Positions 57,081-64,000 of a DNA stretch of 64,000 nucleotides are shown here, piece by piece. Under the pieces are notes generated by a model. The model had not been told where the DNA came from. It saw only the letters and a program-made list of their open reading frames with translations, and did no database searches. The stretch's first letter is position 1; the number at the start of each line of letters is the position of its first letter. The translations under genes were made by a program, and so were the position numbers. Source of the stretch: Streptomyces sp. CA-278952 (lineage in GTDB: Bacteria; Actinomycetota; Actinomycetes; Streptomycetales; Streptomycetaceae); contig NZ_CP112880.1 in NCBI RefSeq assembly GCF_028747205.1, positions 4,712,001 through 4,776,000 on the forward strand. The letters run 5' to 3'.

Positions 57081-59315
57081 GTGGCCACTTTCCTCTACAA
57101 GCTCGGACGGCTCACCTTCCGCCGCCGCCGCTTCGTCGCCCTGATCTGGGTGGCGTTGCTGGCGGTCGCCGGGATCGGTGCGGCCACCGCGCCCGCCGCC
57201 ACCTCCAGTTCCTTCTCCATTCCTGGTACGGAGGCGCAGCGCGCCTTCGACCTGCTGGATCAGCGCAACCCCGGCACCAGTGCCGACGGTGCCACCGCCC
57301 GTGTCGTCTTCGAGGCGCCCGGGGACGAGAAGGTGACCGATTCCGCCAACAAGAGCGAGATCACCGGCATCGTCGAGGAGCTGCGGTCCGGCTCGAAGCA
57401 GATCGCCTCGGTCGCCGATCCGTTCGAGACGCAGGCCGTGAGCCAGAACGGTTCGACGGCGTACATCTCGGTCTCCTACAAGGTCAACTCCATGGAGCTG
57501 ACCGACGCGACCCGTGACTCACTGGAGGACGCGGGCAAGGACGCGCAGCAGAGCGGCATGAAGGTGGAGATCGGCGGTGACGCCCTCCAGGTCGTGCCGC
57601 ACACCGGGACCGCCGAAATCATCGGTGTCGTCATCGCCGCCATCGTCCTGGTCATCACCTTCGGCTCGCTGGTAGCCGCCGGACTTCCGCTGGTGACCGC
57701 GCTGGTCGGGGTCGGTATCGGGGTCTCCACGATCACCGCGCTGGCCAATGTGCTGGACCTGGGCTCCACCACCTCGATCCTCGCCATGATGATCGGGCTC
57801 GCCGTCGGCATCGACTACGCCCTCTTCATCGTCTCCCGCTACCGCGCCGAACTGGCCGAGGGCCGGGAGCGCGAGGAAGCCGCCGGACGGGCCGTGGGAA
57901 CGGCCGGATCCGCGGTCGTCTTCGCCGGACTGACCGTGGTCATCGCCCTGGCGGGCCTGGCCGTCGTCAACATCCCGATGCTGACGAAGATGGGCTTCGC
58001 CGCCGCCGGCACGGTGGCCATCGCCGTACTCATCGCGCTCACGCTGGTCCCGGCCGCCCTCGGCTTCGCGGGCAAGCGGGTCATGGGCCGCAAGGCGCGC
58101 AAGGCCGCCGAGGCGGAGAAGAGCACCGAGGCCAAGCCGAACATGGGCACCCGCTGGGCGCGGTTCGTGCTGCGCAAGCCGGTCTGGGTCATGCTCGTCG
58201 GCGTCCTCGGCCTCGGCATCATCGCCGTACCGGCGGCCTCGCTGGAGATGGGTCTGCCCGACGACGGCGCCCAGCCGAAGTCGACCACGCAGCGTCAGGC
58301 GTACGACATGCTCTCGGACGGCTTCGGTCCCGGGTTCAACGGTCCGCTGCTGGTCGTCGTCGACACGAAGAACAGCTCGGACGGCAAGGCCGCCGCCTCG
58401 CGGGTCGCCGAGGAGATCGAGTCGATCGGCGTCAGCGCCGTCATTCCGCCCGCCTTCAACAAGGCCGGCGACACCGCGACGATCACGGTCATCCCCAAGG
58501 ACCGGCCGTCCTCCCACGCCACGGAGGAGGTCGTCCACGACATCCGTGACGCGGGTCAGGACGTCACGTCCGACACCGGCGCGGAGGTCCTGGTCACCGG
58601 CGCCACCGCGATGAACATCGACTTCTCGCAGAAGATGAACGACGCGCTGCTGCCCTACCTGGCGCTCGTCGTCGGCCTCGCGTTCCTGCTGCTGATGCTG
58701 GTCTTCCGGTCGATCCTCGTCCCGCTGAAGGCGGCCCTGGGCTTCCTGCTCTCGGTGGTCGCGGCCCTCGGTGCGGTCGTCGCGGTCTTCCAGTGGGGCT
58801 GGCTCGGCTCGCTCTTCGGTGTCGAGCAGGCCGGTCCGATCATGAGCATGATGCCGATCTTCATGGTCGGCGTGGTCTTCGGTCTCGCGATGGACTACGA
58901 GGTCTTCCTCGTCACGCGGATGCGCGAGGCGTACGTCCACGGCGAGAGCCCGGGCCAGGCCATCGTGACCGGCTTCAAGCACGGCGCACGGGTGGTCGCG
59001 GCCGCGGCGGTGATCATGATGGCGGTCTTCTCCGGCTTCATCGGCTCCAGCGAGCAGATGATCAAGATGATCGGCTTCTCGCTCGCCATCGCCGTCTTCT
59101 TCGACGCCTTCGTGGTGCGGATGGCGATCGTGCCCGCCGTCCTGGCCCTGCTCGGCAAGCGGGCCTGGTGGCTGCCGCGCTGGCTGGACCGGGCGCTGCC
59201 CAACGTGGACGTGGAGGGCGAGAAGCTCCAGAAGCAGCTGACCGGCGATTCCGGCTCCGAGCAGGGGCCCGGGGACGGCGGCGGCGAGGGTGAGCGCGAG
59301 CTCGCCCGCGTCTGA
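57081..59315 (+). CDS. MMPL (RND) family transporter
   Basis: The 744-residue protein has the two-fold MMPL layout. TM1 is in LTFRRRRFVALIWVALLAVA; a first periplasmic loop precedes a TM block with IGLAVGIDYALFIVSRYRAE (the conserved Gly-x-x-x-Asp-Tyr proton-relay region). A second half has LVVGLAFLLLMLVFRSILVP and FGLAMDYEVFLVTRMREAY, with Asp-Tyr again. It is predicted to export lipids or hydrophobic metabolites by proton antiport. GTG at 57081 has GGGAG about 10 bases upstream. The upstream TetR is the likely repressor. Confidence 0.92.
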   Translation: MATFLYKLGRLTFRRRRFVALIWVALLAVAGIGAATAPAATSSSFSIPGTEAQRAFDLLDQRNPGTSADGATARVVFEAPGDEKVTDSANKSEITGIVEELRSGSKQIASVADPFETQAVSQNGSTAYISVSYKVNSMELTDATRDSLEDAGKDAQQSGMKVEIGGDALQVVPHTGTAEIIGVVIAAIVLVITFGSLVAAGLPLVTALVGVGIGVSTITALANVLDLGSTTSILAMMIGLAVGIDYALFIVSRYRAELAEGREREEAAGRAVGTAGSAVVFAGLTVVIALAGLAVVNIPMLTKMGFAAAGTVAIAVLIALTLVPAALGFAGKRVMGRKARKAAEAEKSTEAKPNMGTRWARFVLRKPVWVMLVGVLGLGIIAVPAASLEMGLPDDGAQPKSTTQRQAYDMLSDGFGPGFNGPLLVVVDTKNSSDGKAAASRVAEEIESIGVSAVIPPAFNKAGDTATITVIPKDRPSSHATEEVVHDIRDAGQDVTSDTGAEVLVTGATAMNIDFSQKMNDALLPYLALVVGLAFLLLMLVFRSILVPLKAALGFLLSVVAALGAVVAVFQWGWLGSLFGVEQAGPIMSMMPIFMVGVVFGLAMDYEVFLVTRMREAYVHGESPGQAIVTGFKHGARVVAAAAVIMMAVFSGFIGSSEQMIKMIGFSLAIAVFFDAFVVRMAIVPAVLALLGKRAWWLPRWLDRALPNVDVEGEKLQKQLTGDSGSEQGPGDGGGEGERELARV

Positions 59316-59344
59316 CCCGTCCGTCCCGACCGTGCCCTCCCAGC

Positions 59345-59379
59345 TCCGGGGCCGCGCCTGAGCGGAGCGTGGCCCCGGA
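59345..59379 (+). terminator. Hairpin downstream of the MMPL gene
   Basis: TCCGGGGCC (59345-59353) and GGCCCCGGA (59371-59379) form a perfect 9-bp stem with a 17-base loop, 30 bases after the MMPL stop. Confidence 0.55.
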
Positions 59380-59418
59380 AGCGCCGGTTACCTGTGGGGA
59401 CGGGGACCGGGGCACAGC

Positions 59419-59451
59419 GAAAGCCCCCGTGCGAACTGCACGGGGGCTTTC
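59419..59451. terminator. Strong bidirectional terminator
   Basis: A perfect 14-bp stem, GAAAGCCCCCGTGC (59419-59432) with GCACGGGGGCTTTC (59438-59451), has a GAACT loop and is followed by CCTCTTG. AT pairs at the stem base give short U-rich exits on both strands, so it can end the MMPL and the ABC-permease transcripts. Confidence 0.8.
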
Positions 59452-59531
59452 CTCTTGCGGAGTTTTCCTCTGGCGGGGCTTCCCTCTTGTCGCAGAGGGC
59501 GGGCGAGGCGCGGGCGGGGCGCCGCACGCGG

Positions 59532-59999
59532 TCAGCGTGCCGCCGGGTCGCGGAGGAACAGCGACTTCGACCACAGGTAGCCGAGCACGACGAGGCCGAG
59601 GCTCCAGCCGACGGCCAGCCAGCCGTTGTGGCCGATCCCGGTGCCGAGGAGCAGGCCGCGCAGGGTCTCGATCACGGGGGTGAAGGGCTGGTACTCGGCG
59701 ATCGGCTGGAACCAGCCGGGCATGGTGTCGGCCGGGATGAAGGCGCTGGAGATGAGCGGGAGGAGGATCAGCGGCTGTGCGCTGTTGGCGGCGGCCTCCG
59801 CGTTCGGGCTGGCCATGCCCATCCCGACCGCGATCCAGGTGAGCGCCAGGGCGAAGAGCGTGACCAGTCCGAAGGCGGCCAGCCACTCCAGGGCGGTGGC
59901 GTCGACGGAACGGAAGCCGATGGCCACGGCCACGGCTCCGACCAGGACCAGGCCGGCGAGGATCTGCAGCACGCTGCCGGCGACGTGACCGGTGATCAC
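59532..59999 (-). pseudogene. ABC-2 transporter permease, N-terminally truncated
   Basis: The readable part encodes 155 residues of a DrrB/ABC-2 permease C-terminus: ALALTWIAVGMGMASPNAEAA, PLILLPLISSAFIPADTMPGWF, EYQPFTPVIETLRGLLLGT, with three or four TM helices. Family homology continues upstream of GTG 59999 for about 15 codons (RFRTLAIHRSPV) and then stops near 60045 without any start codon in frame; normal members are ~250 residues and have a partner ATPase, absent here. It is best read as a gene fragment left by a deletion. Confidence 0.7.
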
Positions 60000-60095
60000 C
60001 GGGCTGCGGTGGATCGCCAGGGTGCGGAAGCGGGCGCGGGCCGCGGCTGAGCATCTCTCCCGGCGCTCGTCCCGGCGGCCCTTGGCGGCGGTGCT

Positions 60096-60554
60096 TCAGC
60101 CGCGGGCGGGTTGCGCGCCCCGCTCGGGATGCGCGCCCCGTTCCGTCTGCGCGCCCCGTTCCGGGCGGGCGGTGCGGGACGGCGGCTGCGGCTGCGACTC
60201 CCGGCCCGCGTCCGCCGGGGTGGCCGGTGACTGGGCGTGGGTGCGGGCCAGGAAGCGGATCAGCGTCCGGATCTCGAACTGGAAAACCTCGACGCCATCC
60301 GTCGAGTGCAGCTCCACGATCAGCTGCGTACGGCCGCACGGCCAGATGCGGACGTCGCCGCGCTCGATCGGGGTCCGCAGGCCGCGCTCCAGGAGGTCGC
60401 GGCCGAACGACCAGTCGGTGCCGTCGGGCAGTCCTATGTGGACGGCGCGCCGCTCGTCGGCGGGGTCGTAGCGCAGGTCGACGGGGACCGGGCGGGTCAG
60501 GGGGCCATCGGTGATGAGCCGGGCGCGCGCATGTACTTCGATCACAGGGGACAT
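60096..60554 (-). CDS. SsgA-family sporulation/cell-division regulator
   Basis: The 152-residue protein matches SsgA-like proteins: LRYDPADERRAVHIGLPDGTDWSFGRDLLERGLRTP, GDVRIWPCGRTQLIVELHS, FEIRTLIRFLARTHA. These actinomycete-specific proteins control septum placement, FtsZ recruitment and spore wall assembly. The C-terminal ~45 residues are a low-complexity Pro/Arg/Gly tail with ERGAQ/ERGAH repeats encoded by an 18-bp array. ATG at 60554 has GGAGGAG 8 bases upstream. Which SsgA-G subtype it is cannot be told by eye. Confidence 0.9.
   Translation of the reverse strand: MSPVIEVHARARLITDGPLTRPVPVDLRYDPADERRAVHIGLPDGTDWSFGRDLLERGLRTPIERGDVRIWPCGRTQLIVELHSTDGVEVFQFEIRTLIRFLARTHAQSPATPADAGRESQPQPPSRTARPERGAQTERGAHPERGAQPARG
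60112..60165. repeat. 18-bp tandem repeat x3 in the SsgA-like gene tail
   Basis: Units TGCGCGCCCCG(C/T)TC... begin at 60112, 60130 and 60148 and encode the ERGAQ-type repeats at the protein C-terminus. Confidence 0.85.
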
Positions 60555-60945
60555 GGGCCGGCTCCTCCTATATATGCGTAACTCTGCCCTCTAATGTCCC
60601 ATATTTTGCGGAAGTGGCGCGATGAGTCCTATCCAGTTGCCGAGCTTCCGCCCTTGCATGCAGTTCGCAGGAGGGCACTGCTGTCGATGGGTTCATGACC
60701 CCGCCCGCAGGACCTCGTCCGCACGGGCGTGGAGACCGTGCGGACCCCGCGGGAGGCGGAGCCTCCCCTGCGTCTACCCGGTGGTTTCCTCGACGCACCT
60801 GTGACCGTCATCGCGTTGACGGTCGCCCACGATCTGCCGTACGCCCCTGGAGCTCTGTTTCCGTCGGCGTAAACAGGTGGTGACAGCACGGGGCTGACGG
60901 CGACCCGCCCCCCGAACACCCTGCCGGGACGTGCACCATGGGGGG
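60555..60945. other. Intergenic region without a recognisable gene
   Basis: This 390-bp gap separates the SsgA-like gene from the serine hydrolase. It is AT-rich near 60565-60610 (probable SsgA-like promoter). One perfect dyad GACCGTCA-TCGCGT-TGACGGTC (60803-60824) could be an operator or small terminator. Open frames crossing it lack family resemblance. Confidence 0.5.
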
Positions 60946-62334
60946 ATGAGCGGGAGCGCGGGAGCGAGCACGACGGCGGGCGCGGAAGCGGAATCGGGAT
61001 CGGGCACGGGAACGGGAACGGGAGCGGAATCGGGCACGGGGGCTGAACCAGGCGCGGTATGGGGATCAGGCACGGGAACCGAACCACACACGGGAGCGCA
61101 CGTGACCGGGACGGAAGCCGGGACCGAAGCCGAAGCCGGGGCCGAAGCCGTGGCCCCAGCCGTCACCGTGGACGTACGGGGCACGGTAGCGCCCGGGTTC
61201 GAGCCGGTCGCGGAGGCGTTCGTCCGCAACTTCGAGCAGCGCGGGGAGCGCGGCGCGGCCGTCGCCGTCTACCGCCACGGGCGCAAGGTCGTCGACCTGT
61301 GGGCCGGTACGCGCGACGTCGACGGCACCGAGCCGTGGGCCGTCGACACCGTCCAGATCGTCCGCTCGGCGGGCAAGGGCATCGCCGCCGCCGTCCCCCT
61401 GCTGCTCCACCAGCGCGGACAGGTCGACCTGGACGCCCCGGTCTCCACCTACTGGCCGGAGTTCAAGGCGAACGGCAAGGAACGCGTCCTCGTCCGCGAC
61501 CTGCTCGCCCACCGGGCCGGGGTACCCGCCCTGGACACCGCCCTGACCCCCGCCGAGGCGGCCGACGGGGTCTCCGGGCCCGCCGCCGTCGCCGCCCAGC
61601 GCCCGCAGTGGGAGCCCGGCACCGATCACGGCTACCACGCCCAGACCTACAGTTGGCTGATCGGCGAACTGGTCCGCCGCGCCACCGGCCGCACCATCGG
61701 CCGCTGGATCGCCGAGGAGATCGCCCGCCCACTCGGCCTCGACTTCTGGTTCGGGCTCCCGGCCGACGAGGCCCACCGCGTCGGCCGCATCGGCCCGGTG
61801 GAGCCCCCGGCGGCGGCCACCGCGTCGAGCGCCCTGCGCGTACGCCCCAAGCGCTCCGTCGTCGAGGCCTACCGGGACCCGGATTCCCTCACCCGCAGGG
61901 CGTTCGGCGCGATCGACCCGTTCCCCGACGAGAACGACCCCGCCTACCGTGCGGCCGAACTCCCCGCGTCGGGCGGCATTGCGACCGCCCGGGGCCTGGC
62001 CCGCTGCTACGCCGCGATGATCGGCCCCGTCGACGGCCACCGCCGCCTGTTCGCCCCCGCCACGCTCACCCTGGCCCGTACGGAGGAGTCGGCGGGCCCG
62101 GACCGGGTGCTGGTCGTCAACACCCGCTTCGGCCTGGGCTACATGCTGCACGGCCCGGCGGCGCCGCTGCTGGGCCCCGGATCGTTCGGGCACCCGGGCC
62201 GGGGCGGCTCGCTGGGCTTCGCGGACCCGGAGTCGGGCATCGCGCTGGGCTATGTCACCAACGGCCTCCAGAAGGGAGTCACCGCCGACCCCCGTGCCCA
62301 GGCCTTGGTCAGAGCAGTACGGTCGGCGCTATGA
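60946..62334 (+). CDS. Beta-lactamase-class-C-like serine hydrolase
   Basis: The 462-residue protein has S-x-x-K at Ser141-Lys144 (RSAGKGI), a Tyr region GYHAQTYSWLIGELV where class C enzymes have Y-x-N (here YHA, as in EstB-like esterases), and HPGRGGS near the C-terminus in place of the KTG box. Family homology starts about residue 80 (GFEPVAEAFVRNFEQRGERG). The first ~75 residues are Gly/Thr/Ala/Glu-rich and derive from GGGAAC-like hexamer repeats, so the true start may be later (for example GTG 61101). The SDR gene overlaps its stop (ATGA). Confidence 0.85.
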   Translation: MSGSAGASTTAGAEAESGSGTGTGTGAESGTGAEPGAVWGSGTGTEPHTGAHVTGTEAGTEAEAGAEAVAPAVTVDVRGTVAPGFEPVAEAFVRNFEQRGERGAAVAVYRHGRKVVDLWAGTRDVDGTEPWAVDTVQIVRSAGKGIAAAVPLLLHQRGQVDLDAPVSTYWPEFKANGKERVLVRDLLAHRAGVPALDTALTPAEAADGVSGPAAVAAQRPQWEPGTDHGYHAQTYSWLIGELVRRATGRTIGRWIAEEIARPLGLDFWFGLPADEAHRVGRIGPVEPPAAATASSALRVRPKRSVVEAYRDPDSLTRRAFGAIDPFPDENDPAYRAAELPASGGIATARGLARCYAAMIGPVDGHRRLFAPATLTLARTEESAGPDRVLVVNTRFGLGYMLHGPAAPLLGPGSFGHPGRGGSLGFADPESGIALGYVTNGLQKGVTADPRAQALVRAVRSAL

Positions 62335-63137
62335 CTCCAGCATCCGACCGGACCTCGGCCGCCCGCTTCGCCGGATACAGCGTCCTGATCACCGCCGCCG
62401 GCCAGGGCATCGGCGCGGCAACGGCCCGCCGCCTGGCGGCGGAAGGGGCCTCTGTCCTCGTCACCGACCTCGACGCCAAGCGCGCCGCCCACACGGCGGC
62501 GGCGATACGCGAGGCGGGTGGCACCGCCGAATCCCTCGTCTGCGACGTGGCCGACCGGGCGGCGGTCGAGGCGGCCGTCGCCCACGCGGTCGCCGCCTTC
62601 GGCCGGCTCGACGTCCTGGTCAACAACGCCTATGCGGCGGGCGAGGACGAGCCGCTCTTCGAGGACGAGTCGGACGAGGTCTGGGAACGCGACCTGGACA
62701 TCACGCTCTCCGGCCCGTTCCGCTGCGCCCGCGCCGCGCTGCCGCACCTGGTCGCCTCGGGCCGGGGTGCGATCGTCACCATCGGCTCGGTCAACGGCGA
62801 ACAGGACTTCGGCGGCCACGGGTACAGCGCGGCCAAGGCGGGCCTGACCAGCCTCACCCGTACGCTGGCGGGCCACGCAGGACCGCGCGGCGTACGCGTC
62901 AACCTGGTCGCCCCCGGCACGATCCGCACCGACGCCTGGGCGGGCCGCGACGCCGAACTGGACCGGGCCGCCGCCCTCTACCCGCTGGGCCGCGTCGGCA
63001 CCCCCGATGACATCGCGTCCGCCGTCGCCTTCCTCGCCTCCATGGACGCGGCCTGGATCACCGGGACGACGCTGCGCGTGGACGGCGGGATCCTCGCAGT
63101 GAACACGGGCTTCCGGCAGGCGATGGCACAGCCGTAA
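62331..63137 (+). CDS. Short-chain dehydrogenase/reductase
   Basis: The 268-residue SDR has VLITAAGQGIGAATARRLA (cofactor motif with Ala in place of the usual Gly), LVCDVAD, VNNAYAAGED, catalytic Ser in IVTIGSVNGEQ, and YSAAKAG (Tyr-x-x-x-Lys), ending with TGTTLRVDGG. It is coupled to the serine hydrolase by a 4-bp overlap, suggesting the hydrolase frees an alcohol that the SDR oxidises. The substrate is unknown. Confidence 0.9.
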   Translation: MTPASDRTSAARFAGYSVLITAAGQGIGAATARRLAAEGASVLVTDLDAKRAAHTAAAIREAGGTAESLVCDVADRAAVEAAVAHAVAAFGRLDVLVNNAYAAGEDEPLFEDESDEVWERDLDITLSGPFRCARAALPHLVASGRGAIVTIGSVNGEQDFGGHGYSAAKAGLTSLTRTLAGHAGPRGVRVNLVAPGTIRTDAWAGRDAELDRAAALYPLGRVGTPDDIASAVAFLASMDAAWITGTTLRVDGGILAVNTGFRQAMAQP

Positions 63138-63261
63138 GGAAGCAGCCGTAAGGGCGCAGCCGTAAGTCCGTGGTCGAGCGTCGAGTGAGAAGGGCAGCGA
63201 GGGCGTGGTGCGGGCTGTCGTCGCGAGGCGGTGTCCCGTCTCTGTCCGGCACGGTGCCCAC

Positions 63262-63741
63262 CTACTGCTCAGCGCTCAGGGCCATCAGCATCGAGGGGTC
63301 GGTCACGGGGACGAACCCGACCTTGGCGTACAGCTCGTGGGCGTCGAGCGTGGCGAGGAGAATCCGCTTGAGCTCGTACGGGGCGAGGTGGTCGCGCACG
63401 GCGGTCGCCAGCCGTACGCCCAGGCCACGCCCGCGATGCGCCGGGTCCACGTAGACGTCGCAGAGCCAGGCGAAGGTCGCCCGGTCCGTGACGACCCGGG
63501 CGTAGGCGACCTGAGCCCCGTCGGGGCCGTAGACACCGAAGTTGAGCGACCCGCCCATGGACCGCTCGACGAGGTCGCGGCTGCGGCCGCGTGCCCAGAA
63601 GGCGTCGGTGGAGAGCCAGTGGTGCACCAGGCCTATGTCGATGCGGTCCGGGTCGGTGTCGATCTCGTACCGGTCGGCGCCCTGGTTCCCGTTCCCGTTC
63701 CCGTTCTCGTTTGCGTCTTCGCTGCGCGTCATGGACGTCAT
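63262..63741 (-). CDS. GNAT-family N-acetyltransferase
   Basis: The 159-residue protein has VYVDPAHRGRGLGVRLATAV (acetyl-CoA loop) and KRILLATLDAHELYAKVGF. It starts with a short Asn/Gly repeat (NENGNGNGN) encoded by GTTCCC-type hexamers. The layout WLSTDAFWARGRSRDLVERS resembles the YjgM/ElaA-like single-domain GNATs. ATG 63741 or 63732 could start it. Function unknown. Confidence 0.85.
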   Translation of the reverse strand: MTSMTRSEDANENGNGNGNQGADRYEIDTDPDRIDIGLVHHWLSTDAFWARGRSRDLVERSMGGSLNFGVYGPDGAQVAYARVVTDRATFAWLCDVYVDPAHRGRGLGVRLATAVRDHLAPYELKRILLATLDAHELYAKVGFVPVTDPSMLMALSAEQ

Positions 63742-63859
63742 GGGCTGGGATCGTAGCCGTGGCCCGCAGCACCGGTGACGTCCGCGCGGTGGCGCTCGCT
63801 CTGGAGGGGACGGCAGGTGCGCGCGGGTCGGCCGGACGGGATGATTGCCCCCGACGGTT

Positions 63860-64000
63860 TCAGGCGTGTCGCTCGCCGCGTTGGGACAGCGCCGTTTCCA
63901 GGCGGGCGATGTCTTCGACGTCCTTGGCCCGGCGCGGCATACCGGGCACCCAGACCGGAGTCATGCGCTTGATCTCGATCTGTCCCTGTGGGCTGACGAT
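63860..64000 (-). CDS. C-terminal fragment of an unidentified gene at the window edge
   Basis: The last 46 residues are visible: IVSPQGQIEIKRMTPVWVPG, then MPRRAKDVEDIARLETAL and an end at RGERHA before TGA at 63860-63862. Codon bias is strongly streptomycete. The gene continues beyond the right edge. I do not recognise the family from this piece. Confidence 0.7.
   Translation of the reverse strand: MVSPQGQIEIKRMTPVWVPGMPRRAKDVEDIARLETALSQRGERHA

Overview
The window is high-GC actinobacterial DNA that I read as the core chromosome of a Streptomyces species. Supporting evidence: third-position G/C bias throughout, many GTG/TTG and some probable CTG starts, an HrdD-type sigma factor, an SsgA-like sporulation protein, the SepX/GlpR division protein, a DUF6227-type protein, and dispersed copies of the short repeat containing CAATCGCCGGACGGGCT that is common in streptomycete intergenic DNA. 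No phage, IS element, plasmid origin, rRNA or CRISPR array was seen. There is one tRNA (Ala, CGC).

Layout. 1-5.1 kb: end-truncated secreted M6 metalloprotease, TetR plus DHA2 exporter, and a divergent MarR / DODA-type dioxygenase pair. 5.1-6.0 kb: repeats and decayed coding remnants. 6-12.3 kb: hrdD behind an exact SigR-type promoter, WYL regulator plus DHA2 exporter, DUF6227 protein, and a P1-family peptidase whose 3' end runs into a 25-bp tandem array. 12.5-17.7 kb: translationally coupled five-gene operon for a membrane-linked molybdopterin oxidoreductase (cytochrome b, Mo/4Fe-4S catalytic subunit, four-cluster ferredoxin, Tat-type Rieske protein, small membrane protein). 18-23.7 kb: SAF-domain protein, MTA phosphorylase, an FmdB/Ruc-like zinc-ribbon protein behind a CIRCE element, an MFS transporter, and a CPA1 antiporter with a CTG start. 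23.9-32.8 kb: penicillin-acylase-family protein, 5-FTHF cyclo-ligase, then galU-glp-moaC-moaB-rimJ-sepX, a cell-division-linked cluster. 32.9-37.5 kb: tRNA-Ala, then a type VII-secretion-style polymorphic toxin cassette (two WXG100 proteins, RNase A-like toxin, immunity protein, a second degenerate toxin module and a second immunity protein). 37.6-41.3 kb: a STAND-type NTPase interrupted by a one-base frameshift, with a small membrane partner. 41.6-48.6 kb: S1 secreted protease, an HTH regulator divergent from an ECF sigma / zinc finger / TM / CAP-domain fusion, two GNATs, exonuclease III and a MerR regulator. 48.7-52.5 kb: Baeyer-Villiger-type monooxygenase, alpha/beta hydrolase and SDR operon, then a CsbD-like protein. 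52.6-64 kb: tricorn protease, TetR plus MMPL, truncated ABC permease, SsgA-like protein, serine hydrolase/SDR pair, GNAT, and a partial gene at the right edge.

The best leads are: the CIRCE operator in front of the FmdB-like gene (an HrcA-controlled chaperone candidate); the SigR promoter of hrdD; the single-polypeptide sigma/anti-sigma/CAP sensor; the RNase A-like toxin cassette with a catalytically eroded second module next to a frameshifted STAND NTPase; and the five-subunit Mo enzyme of unknown substrate. Several dyads flanking MarR, WYL, MerR and TetR genes look like operators. Family assignments rest on motif recognition by eye; no database search was possible.
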